Part shown: positions 14,401 through 25,484 of the stretch, piece after piece
Position numbering within the stretch: the stretch's first letter is position 1
How the letters are laid out: every line of letters starts with the position of its first letter
Origin: Dicaeum eximium
Lineage: Eukaryota > Chordata > Aves > Passeriformes > Dicaeidae
Reading direction: 5' to 3'
Length of the DNA stretch: 64,000 bases
NCBI GenBank assembly: GCA_013396995.1
Contig: VWZP01006688.1
Span: forward strand, 434,001 to 498,000
Notes under the pieces: generated by a model
The model's input: only the letters and a program-made list of their open reading frames with translations
Told to the model about the DNA's origin: nothing
Databases searched by the model: none
Made by a program: the position numbers and the translations under genes

Positions 14401-16793
14401 TCTTCCCCCCATTACACATTTTTCAAAGTCTGAGAGTGGGGATGTATCTTGAATCTTCCTGTTCCTGGTGCTGTGGTATATATTATGTGGATGCTTGGAG
14501 TTCAAGTCAAGATGCAACTGATAGAAGACTTTGCTAAGCACATCTGTAAGCCTGGATTACAAGATCTGAACTTTAGCAAGCTGGATGACTTCTTCTCAGT
14601 ACTTCTGCTGCATTTATTAAAGGAAAAGAAATCCTCTGAAATTATTGCAAGCCTGGGTTTGTTGGACTGTAGAGAAAGCATTGGATTATTTTCTTTTTTC
14701 CCTAATGTGATACAGGACACAAAAGTGATAACATAAACATTAAGCCTCTCACGTGTTTATGTAACTATTTGAAGGTGGAATGTTTTTTTCAATGTCCAGA
14801 GTTCAATTATCACTGCTTTGCATGTCAAATATAAGTATTGCGAGGGGAAGCCTTGAGGTTAGGATGCCTTTTTTGTTAACTTTTTGTAGGTCCTACAAAC
14901 TTTCACCTTGTTCTTTTACGCTCATCTGTGGGTATTAATGTGGTATTAATGTGATCCCTGTTGGCAGAATTTTTCTCAACTGAATTGGTGTTTGTTTTGT
15001 CTGTTACAGAGGGAGCAAATGTATGCTGCACAGGAAATGTTCAAGACTGCAAACAAAGTTACAAGGCCAGAAAAGGCTCTTATACTTGGATTCATGGCAG
15101 GATCCAGAGGCATGTATTGATACTATACTACTTTAGCTTGCTTCTAAATACACAGATCTGAAATACAGCCCAGCATTTCTAAATGTGCATATGAGTGTGC
15201 ATTGCTTTAGCTTTATCTGTATGTGTTGGACTCCTTGCTTTACACTGGCCTCTACATAATTTTTAAATTACAGTTCTAACTATCTGGAAATGGGTCTTTA
15301 GGGTGCATTTCCACTAAGTCAACTGGTCTGTCAGAAAAGCTGCTGACCACAATATAACTGAACTCATTGTAGAATCATGGCTTAGGGTTGAAGAGAAACG
15401 AGGCAGCTGGTAAGCAGTGAACAAAGTGGGTGGCTGCTGCTGCTCTGCCTAGAGGACCAATGAATGTAAATTCTTTTGTGGCCAGATGATATACCAGTCG
15501 GGTAGTTCAGAACCTCTTTCCTAATCCCTTGCTTTAGAAACTGGCAACTGTTATCTCAGAGACTTTAGATAACAACTGGTGCTGTGAATCACAGGGACAT
15601 AAGCTGTCTCATAGCTGGATCCTGTTATGTATTGGCCTTGATAGACCAAAGCTGTTTTACCTAGAAGATTATTAGATGTAAGATGAGAAGGGGCTTAAGA
15701 GTCCTTAAATGAACTCCATCATCTGCACTAGCTCTGGTTTCTAATTTGGTATCTGGGGGCTCTGATCACCAGAGTCCTGCAGCCTAAGTGTGGCTCATGC
15801 ATTTCGAGTAACACAATACACTAGTGAGAATGACCAGAGCAGAGTTACTGTGGTGATCCCTGAGCTTTAAGTTTGGTGCATCTTGCATTAATGATGGTGT
15901 TTTCAGTACTTGATGTTACTTCAAATTGCAGTAGGAGGCTGTAATTTAATACTACACAGACAGCTTTTTCTAACACAAGATAAAATACTACTTTGGAAGT
16001 GTGTGTGATACAGATTCAGGTATACATATATAGTAAAGTATATATTAATATGAATTCCTTTAGTAATAATGTCAGCACCTTCTGAAGGGTGGATAAATAA
16101 TTGCTAACTGATACTCTTGAGTATCTTTCCAGTACCTTGAAGTGTAACATTTAAAACTTCTACTGGCATGGACTTGAGTCTGGGACAAGCGGTTTCAGTG
16201 AAGCTTCTTGGGCTTCCTTAACAGCTAAAATTTTTTGAAGCATTAAACTACAAAATGTCTCCCAAGTAAAGTACCTCTGGTAGTTCAAATTTACCAACTC
16301 CATTTAAATATAAGCTTCTCTTCTGACTTTTGAGGCAGAGAGAAATGACACTGGTAGGCTTTATTCCCTCTTTTATTGCTCTTCCAATTAATTTAGCCTT
16401 CAGCTTCATCTTTGGGGGTCTGGTTTTGTTATTTTTAAAACTTGGTCTCAGGAGTATGTTGGGAGGAAAATCTTTGTGGTTTTCTCAGCTTTGGGTTTGA
16501 GAGTTGGTGTTTGTGGTTTGGGTTGGGTTTTTTTTAAGCATAAGAACCTCCTATCTTGTCTAATATACTGTTGAAATGTATAACGTGTTTCTCTCCTTGT
16601 TTCTGCAGAGAATCCTTGCCAAGAGCAAGGTGACATCATCCAAATTAAACTCAGTGAACATACGGAAGATTTACCAAAGGCAGATGGCACGGGCAGCACC
16701 ACTATGTTGGTTGACACAGTCTTTGAAATGAACTATGCTACTGGTGAATGGACCAGATTCAAGAAGTACAAACCTATAACTAATGTTTCCTAA
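5288..16793 (+). CDS. NELFA: NELFA, negative elongation factor subunit A (C-terminal ~455 residues, 10 exons)
   Basis: NELF-A is a subunit of the nuclear NELF complex, which with DSIF holds RNA polymerase II in promoter-proximal pause. Coding exons are 5288-5459, 6566-6727, 7626-7715, 9525-9655, 9825-9894, 10687-10775, 11913-12024, 13734-13990, 15010-15109 and 16609-16793. Phases agree throughout and give 455 residues plus TAA at 16791-16793. The translation matches human NELF-A nearly word for word: the N-terminal HDAg-like/NELF-C-binding part (ILKSFPDTGSLNL, LGELREKV), a basic segment (KHFQLKRKPKSATLR), LLDISELDMVGAGREAKRRR, a Pro/Thr/Gln-rich linker and the conserved end (FKKYKP, TNVS). 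The human protein is 528 residues, so about 70 N-terminal residues are outside the window. The intron after 15109 uses a GC donor. No frameshift or stop was seen; the gene looks intact. Homology is recalled, not searched. Confidence 0.97.
6566..6727 (+). CDS. NELFA: NELFA exon
   Basis: Acceptor TGCAG, donor GTAAGT. The split codon with the previous exon gives Val (REKV-SECE). It encodes SAMLPLECQYLNKNALTTL and the basic KRKPKSATLRAELLQK segment, almost identical to human. Confidence 0.96.
7626..7715 (+). CDS. NELFA: NELFA exon
   Basis: Acceptor TTTTAG, donor GTATGG. It encodes STETAQQLKKTAGVPFHAK followed by GRGLVKKIDTT. The split Thr codon restores the conserved DTTTPLKG across the next junction. 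Confidence 0.95.
9525..9655 (+). CDS. NELFA: NELFA exon
   Basis: Acceptor CCCTAAG, donor GTAGGT, ending in phase 0. It encodes PLKGIPKQAPFRS and the Ser/Pro-rich SVFSPSGNRTPIPPSRTP, then KERGVK. Confidence 0.95.
9825..9894 (+). CDS. NELFA: NELFA exon
   Basis: Acceptor TTTTTAG, donor GTTGGT (weak). Encodes LLDISELDMVGAGREAKRRR and KTL, a perfectly conserved acidic-then-basic block. Confidence 0.95.
10687..10775 (+). CDS. NELFA: NELFA exon
   Basis: Acceptor CAATAG, donor GTAAAA. Encodes DTEVVEKQAKEETVVENATP and DYAAGLVSTQ, ending in phase 0. Confidence 0.95.
11913..12024 (+). CDS. NELFA: NELFA exon
   Basis: Acceptor TCTGTAG, donor GTAACA. Encodes KLGSLNNEPALPSTSYLP and a Ser/Pro/Val-rich stretch ending YIPSSETQP. 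Confidence 0.95.
13734..13990 (+). CDS. NELFA: NELFA exon (Pro/Thr/Gln-rich linker)
   Basis: Acceptor TTTTTGCAG, donor GTACGT. It encodes the low-complexity linker around LPAQFKQRTPMYNSN, then TSPLTPTTPPA and a Gln/Pro-rich end before KKSLSLT. This is the least conserved exon of the gene compared with human, as expected for the flexible RNA polymerase-contacting tentacle. Confidence 0.95.
15010..15109 (+). CDS. NELFA: NELFA exon with GC donor
   Basis: Acceptor TTACAG. Encodes REQMYAAQEMFKTANKVTRP and EKALILGFMAGSR. The only donor that keeps the frame into the conserved ENPCQEQGD is AGAG|GCATGT, a GC-AG intron. The nearest GT, 4 bases on, would shift the frame. Confidence 0.93.
16609..16793 (+). 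CDS. NELFA: NELFA terminal coding exon
   Basis: Acceptor TTTCTGCAG. Encodes ENPCQEQGDIIQIKLSEHTE, then the conserved STTMLVDTVFEMNYATGEW and FKKYKPITNVS, stop TAA at 16791-16793. The last residues match human except for single substitutions. Confidence 0.97.
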
Positions 16794-17393
16794 GAGATGC
16801 AGCAGCAGCAGACTGGACCAAATCAAGCTTAGAGTCAACCAGCTCATAGAGTATGTCAACTGTACAAAATGGCATTCGTGTGTACATTTCTTATTATCCT
16901 CCAGAGTAGAAGCTGTGCTCTTCAACCAAACTGAGCTCAGTGAACATGGAAGTGTTTGATGGTGTCAAACTCACTTAATTTTTTTTATTAATCTTGGGAG
17001 AGGGAAAGATGATCTTGGGGGGAGGGGGGCAACATTGTTAGTGTGTTTTTGTTCAGGATGGTGTGTTGGCAGTTCAGGATGCTGAAAAAGGAGATCACAG
17101 CTGAAAGGTTACAGACGGGTGCAGTTTACTGCTAAGTACCAGAAGAGAAGAATACAGTCACTCACAGTTTACTGTTAACTGAGGGCACAGATCTTTATTA
17201 TAAAAACATTTTCTTTGGCAACATGAGTTCTGTTGTAAGAATGGATGTTTGAAGCACCACAGGTCGGTGCTTGATAGTTTTGTATTTCAGCTGCAGTGTA
17301 ACTATTGCAGATGGTAGATGTCAGTGTCCAAAGGTACCCACTATGTTTAGCTTATTTATGCTTGGGTCATAGGATGAGATTGAGCAGCTTTGC
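16794..17393 (+). other. NELFA: NELFA 3'UTR (start)
   Basis: Immediately follows the NELFA stop. There is no AATAAA on the + strand in these 600 bases before the retroviral insertion. The transcript therefore either uses a weak signal here or extends through or beyond the insertion. Confidence 0.55.
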
Positions 17394-17801
17394 TGTAGCA
17401 GTGGGAACAAAGCAACACAAACTCCTTTATGCATCCAAAGGAGATGGCTTTATTGTAGAAATCAGCCCCTTTTTATACCTTTAATCTCAGCCTGGCACTA
17501 CTGAAACCAGACTGAGACCTACCAGAACTGAACAGAAAGAAGGCACCCATTGGCTGGCTCAGCTGCCGTGCTGCTGTCCACGTGTCCTACCATCCAATCA
17601 GCTTCCTGCTCATACGCTGTCCACGCGTTCCTCCAGCCAATCACAGTCTCACTTCCAGCTGTCACTCACTGACTCTCTCCTCACCTCAACTTCCTCTCAC
17701 CCTCAGCTGACTCCCACCCGTCCGGCCCGCAGCTGGGCCCATAGGGCCTTCTGGGGAGCATAAGCCTTAACCACTTTAATAATTATTATCCCATATCCTA
17801 C
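17394..17801 (-). repeat. 3' LTR of the endogenous retrovirus
   Basis: Near-identical to 20224-20616. In minus orientation it carries a TATA box (bases 17471-17477) and an AATAAA signal (17449-17454). Compared with the other copy it has about 16 extra bases near 17690. Its outer minus start reads GGTAGG rather than TGTAGG. Confidence 0.88.
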
Positions 17802-17807
17802 CCATAT

Positions 17808-17822
17808 CTCCCCCCTCTTTTT
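17808..17822 (-). other. Retroviral polypurine tract
   Basis: Minus strand AAAAAGAGGGGGGAG lies just upstream of the 3' LTR, the place where plus-strand priming occurs in retroviruses. Confidence 0.7.
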
Positions 17823-18419
17823 TATTAAGCAACAAAAACCTACTAGGAAAAACCTAAAGAATTCCTAAGACATTAATAACAGTGAGAACAGTAATAACTG
17901 ACAACTTTTCAAAAACTGTAACATAGGCTTCCCTGGTATTAGCAGTAACACTTAATTTTGTTCAAAACTGAATTATGTTCCTGTTAACAAGGTGAAACTC
18001 ACAACTGCCTGTATGCTTTGCTATTACCCAAGGTCTGCCAAGGAGCGTTCTTTTCACAATGAGGTCTTGGAAGGCCTCTTCCCGATGAGGCTTCCATGTT
18101 TACCTCAAAGGAAAGTGGTCTAGCTTTTGCAAAGCTAAATCAGTTAGTAATTTTTTTGTGCAGAAACACCTGGGTTTGATAGCATACTTTCCCTTGCCAG
18201 TCAAGGCCATAGCTTAGCCAGAGCTAAGACCTAGACTGGGAAGTCTTTCCTATCATATCCTTAAAAGAAATCTTCAGTAATAACTCACAGAACAGCCGGC
18301 TTTGTCATAAATAACTTGTAAATAACTATAACTATGTACATATATATACAGCTCCTTTGAAAGTACCATTTACCTTTTTGTCACAAACAAACCAAAACGA
18401 TCCAAGGAACCATTTCTTT

Positions 18420-18960
18420 GTTTCAGCCAAAGCTGCAGCCCCCAGGCAGGTTTGGTCCTCTGAGGAGGCGAGGCAGAGGTACAAGGGTCCCGGTGGCTAG
18501 CAGCAACGACGCAGGGGCTCGGTGTAAGGGCTGCATGGCCGAGCCCCTGCGCAGCCCCATGAGCTTCTCCAGCTGTGGCAGCAATATCCCTGTGACATCT
18601 GTGATGTGGCAGTGCCCATGCCAGGGGAGCTGCCTGCCCGCTGCTGGCAGCCCCACACTCCACAGGAGTGCAGCCCGTGCCCTGACTGCTACTTCTGGGC
18701 GGATGTACGAGACAAACATTCTGGTGACAGCCACCAGCCCAGCCCTGCTCTTGTCGCTGGGCCACACTTCGTGTGTGATGTTGCTGTACTGGATGGGCTG
18801 GCAGTCCTTGATGTGCCTGTAGCTGTGCTGAGGGCCGTGCTGCCAGGGGGAGTAGGGCTGGAGCCAAGGCTCACTGCGGGGGGAGGAGCTCCTGGTGCCA
18901 CGGGCTACCTCCAATGAGCCGAGCACCACCCACGTGGCTGCCAGGACCAGCTTGACCCCT
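18420..18960 (-). pseudogene. Probable retroviral env N-terminal remnant
   Basis: Directly after the capsid fragment in minus orientation there is a hydrophobic leader-like segment (KLVLAATWVVLGS), then about 150 codons with Cys, Trp and an Asn-X-Thr site. Position before the 3' LTR and the leader suggest surface-glycoprotein env with most of it deleted. I cannot match it confidently to a named env family. Confidence 0.4.
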
Positions 18961-19029
18961 GGGCCCAGCCCGGCCCCTGCCAGGGGTGGCCAGCATGTCC
19001 GAAACCCAGAAGTGCACAGCTAAAGCCAC

Positions 19030-19740
19030 TACCAGAGAACTAGTGTTACAAGCAGTAGTTCCCACATTTTGGCATGCTCTAACCATATCTGCTGTATCAC
19101 AAGTATGTGGATTACGAAGAGTGAGCAGTGCTTTTCTACCATCTTGGTTCACGTTTGTAAAAGCAAGCTGCCCCAGCAGAATAACTGTGGCCTCATCATG
19201 GTTGACTTGCCAGGAGAGCGCAGCTTGCAGTCTGCCCAGGAAATGTACGAACAACTGCGCTGGACCCTCTAAAATCTTAGCAAAAGCCAGGTTAGAATCG
19301 ATACCCATCCCTAGGAGTCACCGCAGGGCCTGCAGGGCTAGGTGAGCGATGGGATCAGATACATCACACGGGCAGCCTGATTGTGCTGTAGGGCCTGCAG
19401 AGCCCTCTCTGTGATCCGCTGCCCAATGGTCACCAGTGCCTTTCTGTCCTGCAACGCTTCCGCCTGGGTTGTACGCAGCTCTCAGTAACCGGTGAGCCAC
19501 ACGGCAAACTGCATGCTGTTAGAATCATTTTTATTATGGCTTTCCAGTGGTGGGGCATGAGGATGTACATGGTACTGACAGACTCTAGGTAGCTTGGGGG
19601 GTGATGGGAGAATACACCGCTTGCTTTTACCAGTGCCCTCAGCTCTTTTACAGTCCAGCTCGGTACGCTGGCCATTGGTTCGGCACGTATTACCGGGCAG
19701 GCCGTAACGACCGCCAAGTCCCCTCCTTCATGGCAGCTCC
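19030..19740 (-). pseudogene. Retroviral gag (capsid) remnant
   Basis: Two minus-strand reading-frame pieces (about 19740-19510 and 19308-19030) carry betaretrovirus-type capsid features. The first has the N-terminal capsid block with a conserved Trp and 'KELRALV'. The second has the major-homology-region-like block and a downstream 'LLGQLAF...DMVRACQNVG' helix. The two pieces are in different frames with stops between, so no Gag is made. No zinc-knuckle nucleocapsid is visible. Confidence 0.75.
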
Positions 19741-20200
19741 CTGGCATTTTTGCCAGTGCCGGACTACTGCGTCGCCATCTTGGGCAGGAAGTGAGTCCCC
19801 TGCGCATTTATGATGTGGGAATTCTGCTCCAAGGGGCCAACCGTGCAGGGATTTTTATCAGGGTAAAGTAGTTCCACGGGGCTCACTAACGGGAAAATCT
19901 TTAACTTGATTAGACACACAGTCCACAGAGTGCTTAGTTTCATATCAGCCATATTAACAGATTGCTGATGTAGGAGCTGCCTGTGCCCAAGCTCCTACTT
20001 TGTTCCAGGAATATTCCACCTCCCATACTTTCTCCCAGTGGTCTGCTCACCCCCTAGGTGAGGTGTGTGCACTTTAAATTCCTGAGTTCCTTCCCCGGAT
20101 CCTCTTTGCAGATCCTGCCCAGCTGGTCCTGCCCAGCTGGTTCCTTGACCCAGTGGGAGCTGCTACCAGAGCGGACTGCACACCCTGTGCCACATTTATA

Positions 20201-20222
20201 GGTCCCTGTTGGGGCCAGCCAT
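20201..20222 (-). other. Retroviral primer binding site, tRNA-Lys-like
   Basis: Just inside the 5' LTR the minus strand reads TGGCTGGCCCCAACAGGGAC, which resembles a tRNA-Lys primer site with two or three extra bases. Its position two bases after the LTR supports the minus orientation. Confidence 0.65.
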
Positions 20223-20223
20223 T

Positions 20224-20616
20224 TGTAGCAGTGGAACAAAGCAACACGGACCCCCTTATGCATCCAAAGGAGATGGCTTTATTGTAGAAATCAGCCCCTT
20301 TTTATACCTTTAATCTCAGCCTGGCTCTACTGAAACCAGACTGAGACCTACCAGAACTGAACAGAAAGAAGGCACCCATTGGCTGGCTCAGCTGCCGTGC
20401 TGCTGTCCACGTGTCCTACCATCCAATCAGCTTCCTGCTCATACGCTGTCCACGCGTTCCTCCAGCCAATCACAGTCTCGCTTCCAGCTGTCACTCACTG
20501 ACTCTCCTCACCCTCAGCCAACTCCCGCCCGTCCGGCCTGCAGCTGGGCCTTTCCTTAGGGCCTTCTGGGGAGCATAAGCATTAACCACTTTAATAATTG
20601 TTATCCATTTCCTACA
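20224..20616 (-). repeat. 5' LTR of the endogenous retrovirus
   Basis: In minus orientation it begins TGTAGGAAATGG and ends TGCTACA. It has a TATA box (20299-20306) and AATAAA (20278-20283) in the usual U3/R order. It could still drive antisense transcription toward the NELFA 3' end. Confidence 0.88.
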
Positions 20617-21456
20617 TCTTGTTAACTCTATGTTTGGCACTATTTGAGATAGACAGAAACTGAGTATCATAACTTTCTGAAGAAAAAAAACATCAAAATT
20701 ATAAAAGTAACTGTGGCTTGTCGCTGCCTGGAAGTGACAGTTCCTTGCCACAGGAGTCTTGGGGTAGAAGTTGATCTACAGCTCTTGCATAACGAGCCCT
20801 TTGCACAGCATAACTTATCTGGAGAAAGGGAAACAACTACATCTCAAAACCAATTGGAGCTTAATTTTAAAATGGCCCTAGAAATGGTTGAGACACATCT
20901 GAGTAGAAGTAGTTCTGTTGTCTTGAGGCACTGTTAACATGTTTGTTTGAGCAGTCAAAAAGTGTTTGATTGCCAAGCTGTGACCCAAAAAGTTTTAAGT
21001 AACTGTAGCTGTGGTTCTTAGCCATGTAGTTTAATCAGTATAATTGCTGATGTGACCACAATTATACTGGCATATAAATGTGCCTTGTACTTGTCCCCTG
21101 CTAGTAGAAGCACATTTTTATCTTTGTAACTGCATTCATACCACTGGTGTAATCTGAGTTTAATACTACAAACAAAGCTGGCATTTACTGAGAGGATTTA
21201 TATACATAAGTCAGGATTCCTTTTTGGGAGACTTAGTTTGATCATTTGAAGGAGTCTTGGATTCAGTGTCTAGTTTCTGCCAGTACTTGAGTGTGGAGCT
21301 GTGCTTGGTTGGAAATGCTGTTTAGAAGGAGGAAATACAAAGATGAGTAGCAGAGTGGTGATGTGTTGAGGAGGTACCTTGAGCTGACTTAAAGGTTCAT
21401 GTTGAAGTAGAACTTCTAAGACAAGATGAGGCTTTTATTTTTTGTTCCTTTTTTCT

Positions 21457-21457
21457 N
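21457..21457. other. Ambiguous base (N)
   Basis: Single N after a run of T, an assembly or consensus uncertainty in non-coding DNA. Confidence 0.99.
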
Positions 21458-21490
21458 AGCAGACCAAATCCCATAGTACACTTGTATGCT

Positions 21491-21496
21491 AATAAA
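21491..21496 (+). terminator. NELFA: Candidate NELFA poly(A) signal
   Basis: AATAAA followed by a T-rich stretch (TCTTTTTTTATTGG) about 40 bases on. It is the first + strand AATAAA after the retroviral insertion; subtracting the insertion would give a 3'UTR of about 1.5 kb. Alternatives are listed in the surrounding entry. Confidence 0.35.
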
Positions 21497-24018
21497 GACA
21501 TTTAGATGTTTGATTAGAGTCTTTTTTTATTGGGGAATTTTTTATTGCATTTTAGTCTTTGTTTTTCAATCAAGCTACCCAACAGGACAGGGCAAGTATA
21601 AATAATATTTTAAAAACACACCCTGTATTCTACAATATTTTAAGATGTGACCAAAAGTGTAGATTTCTTAACTTTATTTAAGCAAGTACAAAGAATGTTC
21701 TAGCTCCTGTAACGGGCAGGGTATCTGATGGTAACTCTGCTAACTTACAGAGTGTTGTGCATGTTTTAGTGTGAAAGTTACTCACATATAACTGTCACAT
21801 CGGGGCTGTCCTCCCCAGAATTACTCATTTCAGAAACATCGTTGATTGCAATTTTGATTCCAACTTTTCTTTTTAAACAGCTTGACAAGTGCGGGTGAGT
21901 AGTGAGTTTTAGTTTTTAGGAGTTTAGTAGAATGTGTTATAACTTATTTGGTTTTAGAGTGTTACAGTGAGGGCTAATGATAGGATATTCATATTTTAGA
22001 AGAGAGGTTTAAAGAAAAGTGACATTCCTTTTGTTGTCTGCATTCAGATGTTAAAGTTTCCTTGTGATGACCAGTTTTCTGTACACATGTATGATACTTC
22101 TGTCTTAACTGTTCCTGCTTGCTAGATGAGCTGCAAGTGTCAGATACAGCTGTTAAGAATGAGCATTTAGAAAATTGGCTGGCTTGAGGGGCATGTGCTG
22201 TCATTGTAAACTGTTGATGCAAGACCTGTGCAGTTCAGTCGTGGTCAGGAGCTGCTCTGGGGTGGCTCTTTTGGCTTGCTTGAGATTAATGGTGGTCCCT
22301 CACTAAACTTCTTGGGGCCACAGAAGTCTGCATTTCTGTGCTTTAGGTGGAGATAGCAGTCCCTCTGCTTTTCAAGAGGCCCTTCTAGAATGCAGTGGAG
22401 TCATTTGAGTGCAGTAGTATGTAGGAAGCTTAACCATGCTGCTGTTTGTAATTGCTGCATAATGCAGCTGGTCTCCAGGCCTGTTTGTCTAAAGTCAGTC
22501 ATAGGCAATAAATGGAAATTTCAAGTAGAACTATAGTATATTTTTAATTCTGTTAACTGATTGGGATGAGACAATTTAACACTGCAAAAATAATTTTTTC
22601 TTTTAAGTCACTCTATGACCCTCAGTGCCAGAGGATTACTTCAACGTGAATCTAGAAAGTGTTTAAATGCCTAAAGAAGGGGAAGTTTCTACAACATCGT
22701 TAAATGATACAGTGAGAAGTAAAACTACATGGAGTTCTTTGGTTCAGCAAATGAAATAATCAAATCTGTGTTCTGAAAGTAGGAATAATGCCAGACAAAT
22801 CAGAAAGGGAAACTTCAATCTTGAAATTCCAATATATTGGAATTGTTACATACAGAACAAAATCTGGCCTTGGAACTTGATGTTTTTTATCTTGAATACT
22901 CAGTCACTTGGATGTGAAGCTATTCAGTGAGGCTCTGTGTGTGCTGTAAATAAAAACATTTCTTTACTCTAGAATGACTTGCAGATGTACTGAGTTGACC
23001 AGAGAAGTAATTCAGAGTTTTCTTAAAGCTTTGCTTCTGTCCTTTCCTCATGCCTTTATCCAAGCATGAAGTTTTAGGAAATAGCAAGCCCAAACTTAAG
23101 AACTTTGGGCTTGAACTGCATCTCATCAAGGGGGATGTCCCAGTCTCTCTTGCCCTTGCTTGTAGAGAAGCCCCTGTCTGTGCAAGCCTAGGCATGATAT
23201 TAATTAGCTTTGATTTGAAATACTGGAGAAAGAAGCAGTGAAAGTGGCTTGTGTTTTCCCTGTCCAGACTTTTTTTTTAGGGGAGAAAGAGAACATTCAT
23301 CTTACCCAGGGTTCTTCAACAACTTGTCCTACAGTGAAATGCTAGGTTTCTGAAGGATCCATTTTCTTTCACATGTGCTGTGAGGACCAGAAAGAGTGAA
23401 ATGAATGTAATGAAGAAGAGAGCCCAAGAAGAATGCTGAGCAAGAGTTCTGATCACAGATTCCATCTTTCTGTTCATTCTTTTGCTACTCTAATACTTTG
23501 TAGTTATCTCCATACAAACCAGTCTAGGCTTAGTACAGTTAACACTCTAGTATTGGGCTGGTATTTTGTGGGTTAACCTGATTTTCAGTGCTGGCTTTGC
23601 CATTTAATCTTTCAGTTCAATACCACAGGATCCTGGATACAGTGGGGAGGAGCCTTTGGTAGTTGCTTGACATCTCCATGTGGAATTGGTCACTTCTCTC
23701 ACTAAGTTGTGTCGAAGTGCAGACCACTTGTCTAGGTAAAAGAATCTTGAGACTTTGACATCATGCGGTTTAAGAGTGAATCACATTTTCATAGTAAGAT
23801 CTGACTGGAAAAAAAAGACTAAAAAATGTTAAGCCAGAGCCCTCTGAGAATCTGGTGCCTTTAACAAAAACTGTCATTTTGTAAAATGTCACATCTATAG
23901 CATAGCCCGTATGTTTTCTATTGATTTTTGTTTGGTTATTTTTTTCTTTCTTTGTACAGATGTAAATTCAAAATATTCTGTCTTTGGGTACGTATTTTCA
24001 GTGTAATACAGTATGTAT

Positions 24019-24024
24019 AATAAA
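24019..24024 (+). terminator. Candidate distal poly(A) signal
   Basis: AATAAA in a compact AT-rich context (GTATGTATAATAAAAAATTT). It could be a distal NELFA end. No transcript evidence. Confidence 0.25.
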
Positions 24025-25349
24025 AAATTTAGATTTTCTAAGGAAGTGGACTGTTCTTAATAACCAAGTTGTTCATTGTACTAACAGTGGTACCACCAGC
24101 CTGAGACCAAACAGCCAAATTGCCTGATATTGTGTATCTTTCAGATTTGTGGCATTGTTTCTGTAGGTGCAGTTTAGAGTTAGCATTTCAAAGCTGACAA
24201 GTGCTGGTTTTGCTGGTTTAGCCTATTTGTGAGTAGATTTACTGAAATCCCTGCTCTTGCTCTGTGTGTGGGTTCAATGAAAGCTGGTGAGCCCTGGGTG
24301 CTGTGTCTGCAGTGTGTGGGTGTGCCTGTGCTGAAGCACTTGAGCCACAACTGAGATCTGATGGAGTGAGGAAGGTCTGCCATGCCCAGGTTCTGTGTGG
24401 GGTATGGAAGGGTGGAATAAACCCTGTTCTTCAAGGCTATCTTTATCTGAATTGGAGCAATGGTGCCTTCTCTCACTTTGAGTGCTGCAGAAGGTGAGTG
24501 TGGTTTGGGATTGGTGGTTTTTAGGGTGGGGTTTGTTGTGGGTGTTTAGAAACTCTCTTCATGCTCATGTACTGTTCCTAGGGTCTGGTTCTGTGATAAG
24601 CATGGTTTGTCTTACAGTGTTATGTGGAGATGTGTGGCTGGCCTTATCCCAATTTCCCTATGTGCAGCTGGATGAAATGGCTCTGTTCCACTTGCCTGTG
24701 CTGAGGTGGTGCCAGACATAGTCAGAAGTTTTTCTTTTCTGTGTCAAGTTGACCTAGTCAAATAGCCAGGAAGGGAATTCTGTTCAGGTCAGCTGCTCTG
24801 GTAGAATGCTTGGGAGAAAAGCTTTGGGAGAGGTTGAGATGCACATTCCATCTGTTATTTCACAGGGGACTTGCTCTCTGAGATTTCCTGATGCCCAGAC
24901 CCTGATAGACTCCACATGAACAGGGATGTGCCAGTTCACCTGCCTGCTGAGGCTGGCCTGAGCAGAGTCAGACCCAGCTGTTCTCAGCAATCTCTGTGCC
25001 ACTGGACACTTTGGAAAGGCTTAGCTGGTTCAAGGCTGTAGGGGATTTAATGTTTAGGATGTTGCTCTAGTGCTAACCCTTAAAACTGATGATGGACCAG
25101 ACACTGACCTCTTCCAGACCTGGACAAACCTGTGCCAGATGCTGTCCTGTATTCTGAGTGCCTTTAGACAGAGCTTGAACATCTCAGACTCCACTCCTCT
25201 CCCTGCCACGTGGGGGTGTGTACAGGCTCTCCTGAGAGCAGCAAAGGGAAAATTAGGCAAGAAGCAAAACCTGACTGCTCTAAAGTAAATGAGGTGACTG
25301 TTTCCAGAACCTGCTGTGTTTCAAGACACTTGTATTGTACCACCCTTAG

Positions 25350-25484
25350 AATTGCTCAAGGCCAGGTTGGATGGGGCTTGGAGCAACCTAGTCTAGTGGA
25401 AGGTGTCCCTGCCCATGGCAGGGGGGTTGGAGCTGAATGATCTTTAAGGTCCCTTCCAACTGAAAACATCCTGGGATTCTGTGA
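25350..25484 (+). repeat. CR1 LINE 3' tail
   Basis: Typical avian CR1 3' end: GGCCAGGTTGGATGGGGCTT, then GTGTCCCTGCCCATGGCAGG, then GGTCCCTTCCAAC, ending GATTCTGTGA. 5'-truncated, as most CR1 copies are. Confidence 0.9.

Larger units (their letters stand above)
17394..20616 (-). mobile_element. Deleted endogenous retrovirus, betaretrovirus-like, antisense to NELFA
   Basis: Two ~400-bp direct repeats (17394-17801 and 20224-20616) bracket 2.4 kb. In minus orientation each LTR runs TG...CA, with TATA and AATAAA inside. A tRNA-Lys-like primer site follows the 5' LTR and a polypurine tract precedes the 3' LTR. Between them are gag capsid-like and probable env-leader remnants in broken frames; I see no protease, reverse transcriptase or integrase. 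By eye the LTRs differ at roughly 15 substitutions plus two indels, so the copy is old but not ancient. The flanks (CTTTGC and TCTTGT) are not an exact target duplication. Confidence 0.88.
20617..25349. other. Anonymous non-coding stretch downstream of the retrovirus
   Basis: No supported coding exon, RNA gene or recognised repeat. It holds several + strand AATAAA signals (21491, 22508, about 22947, 24019) that could end extended NELFA transcripts, and one ambiguous base at 21457. Confidence 0.5.

Noticed and set aside
18418..18822. 134-codon + strand open frame
   Set aside because: Antisense shadow of the retroviral env-like remnant; GC-rich composition makes both strands open.
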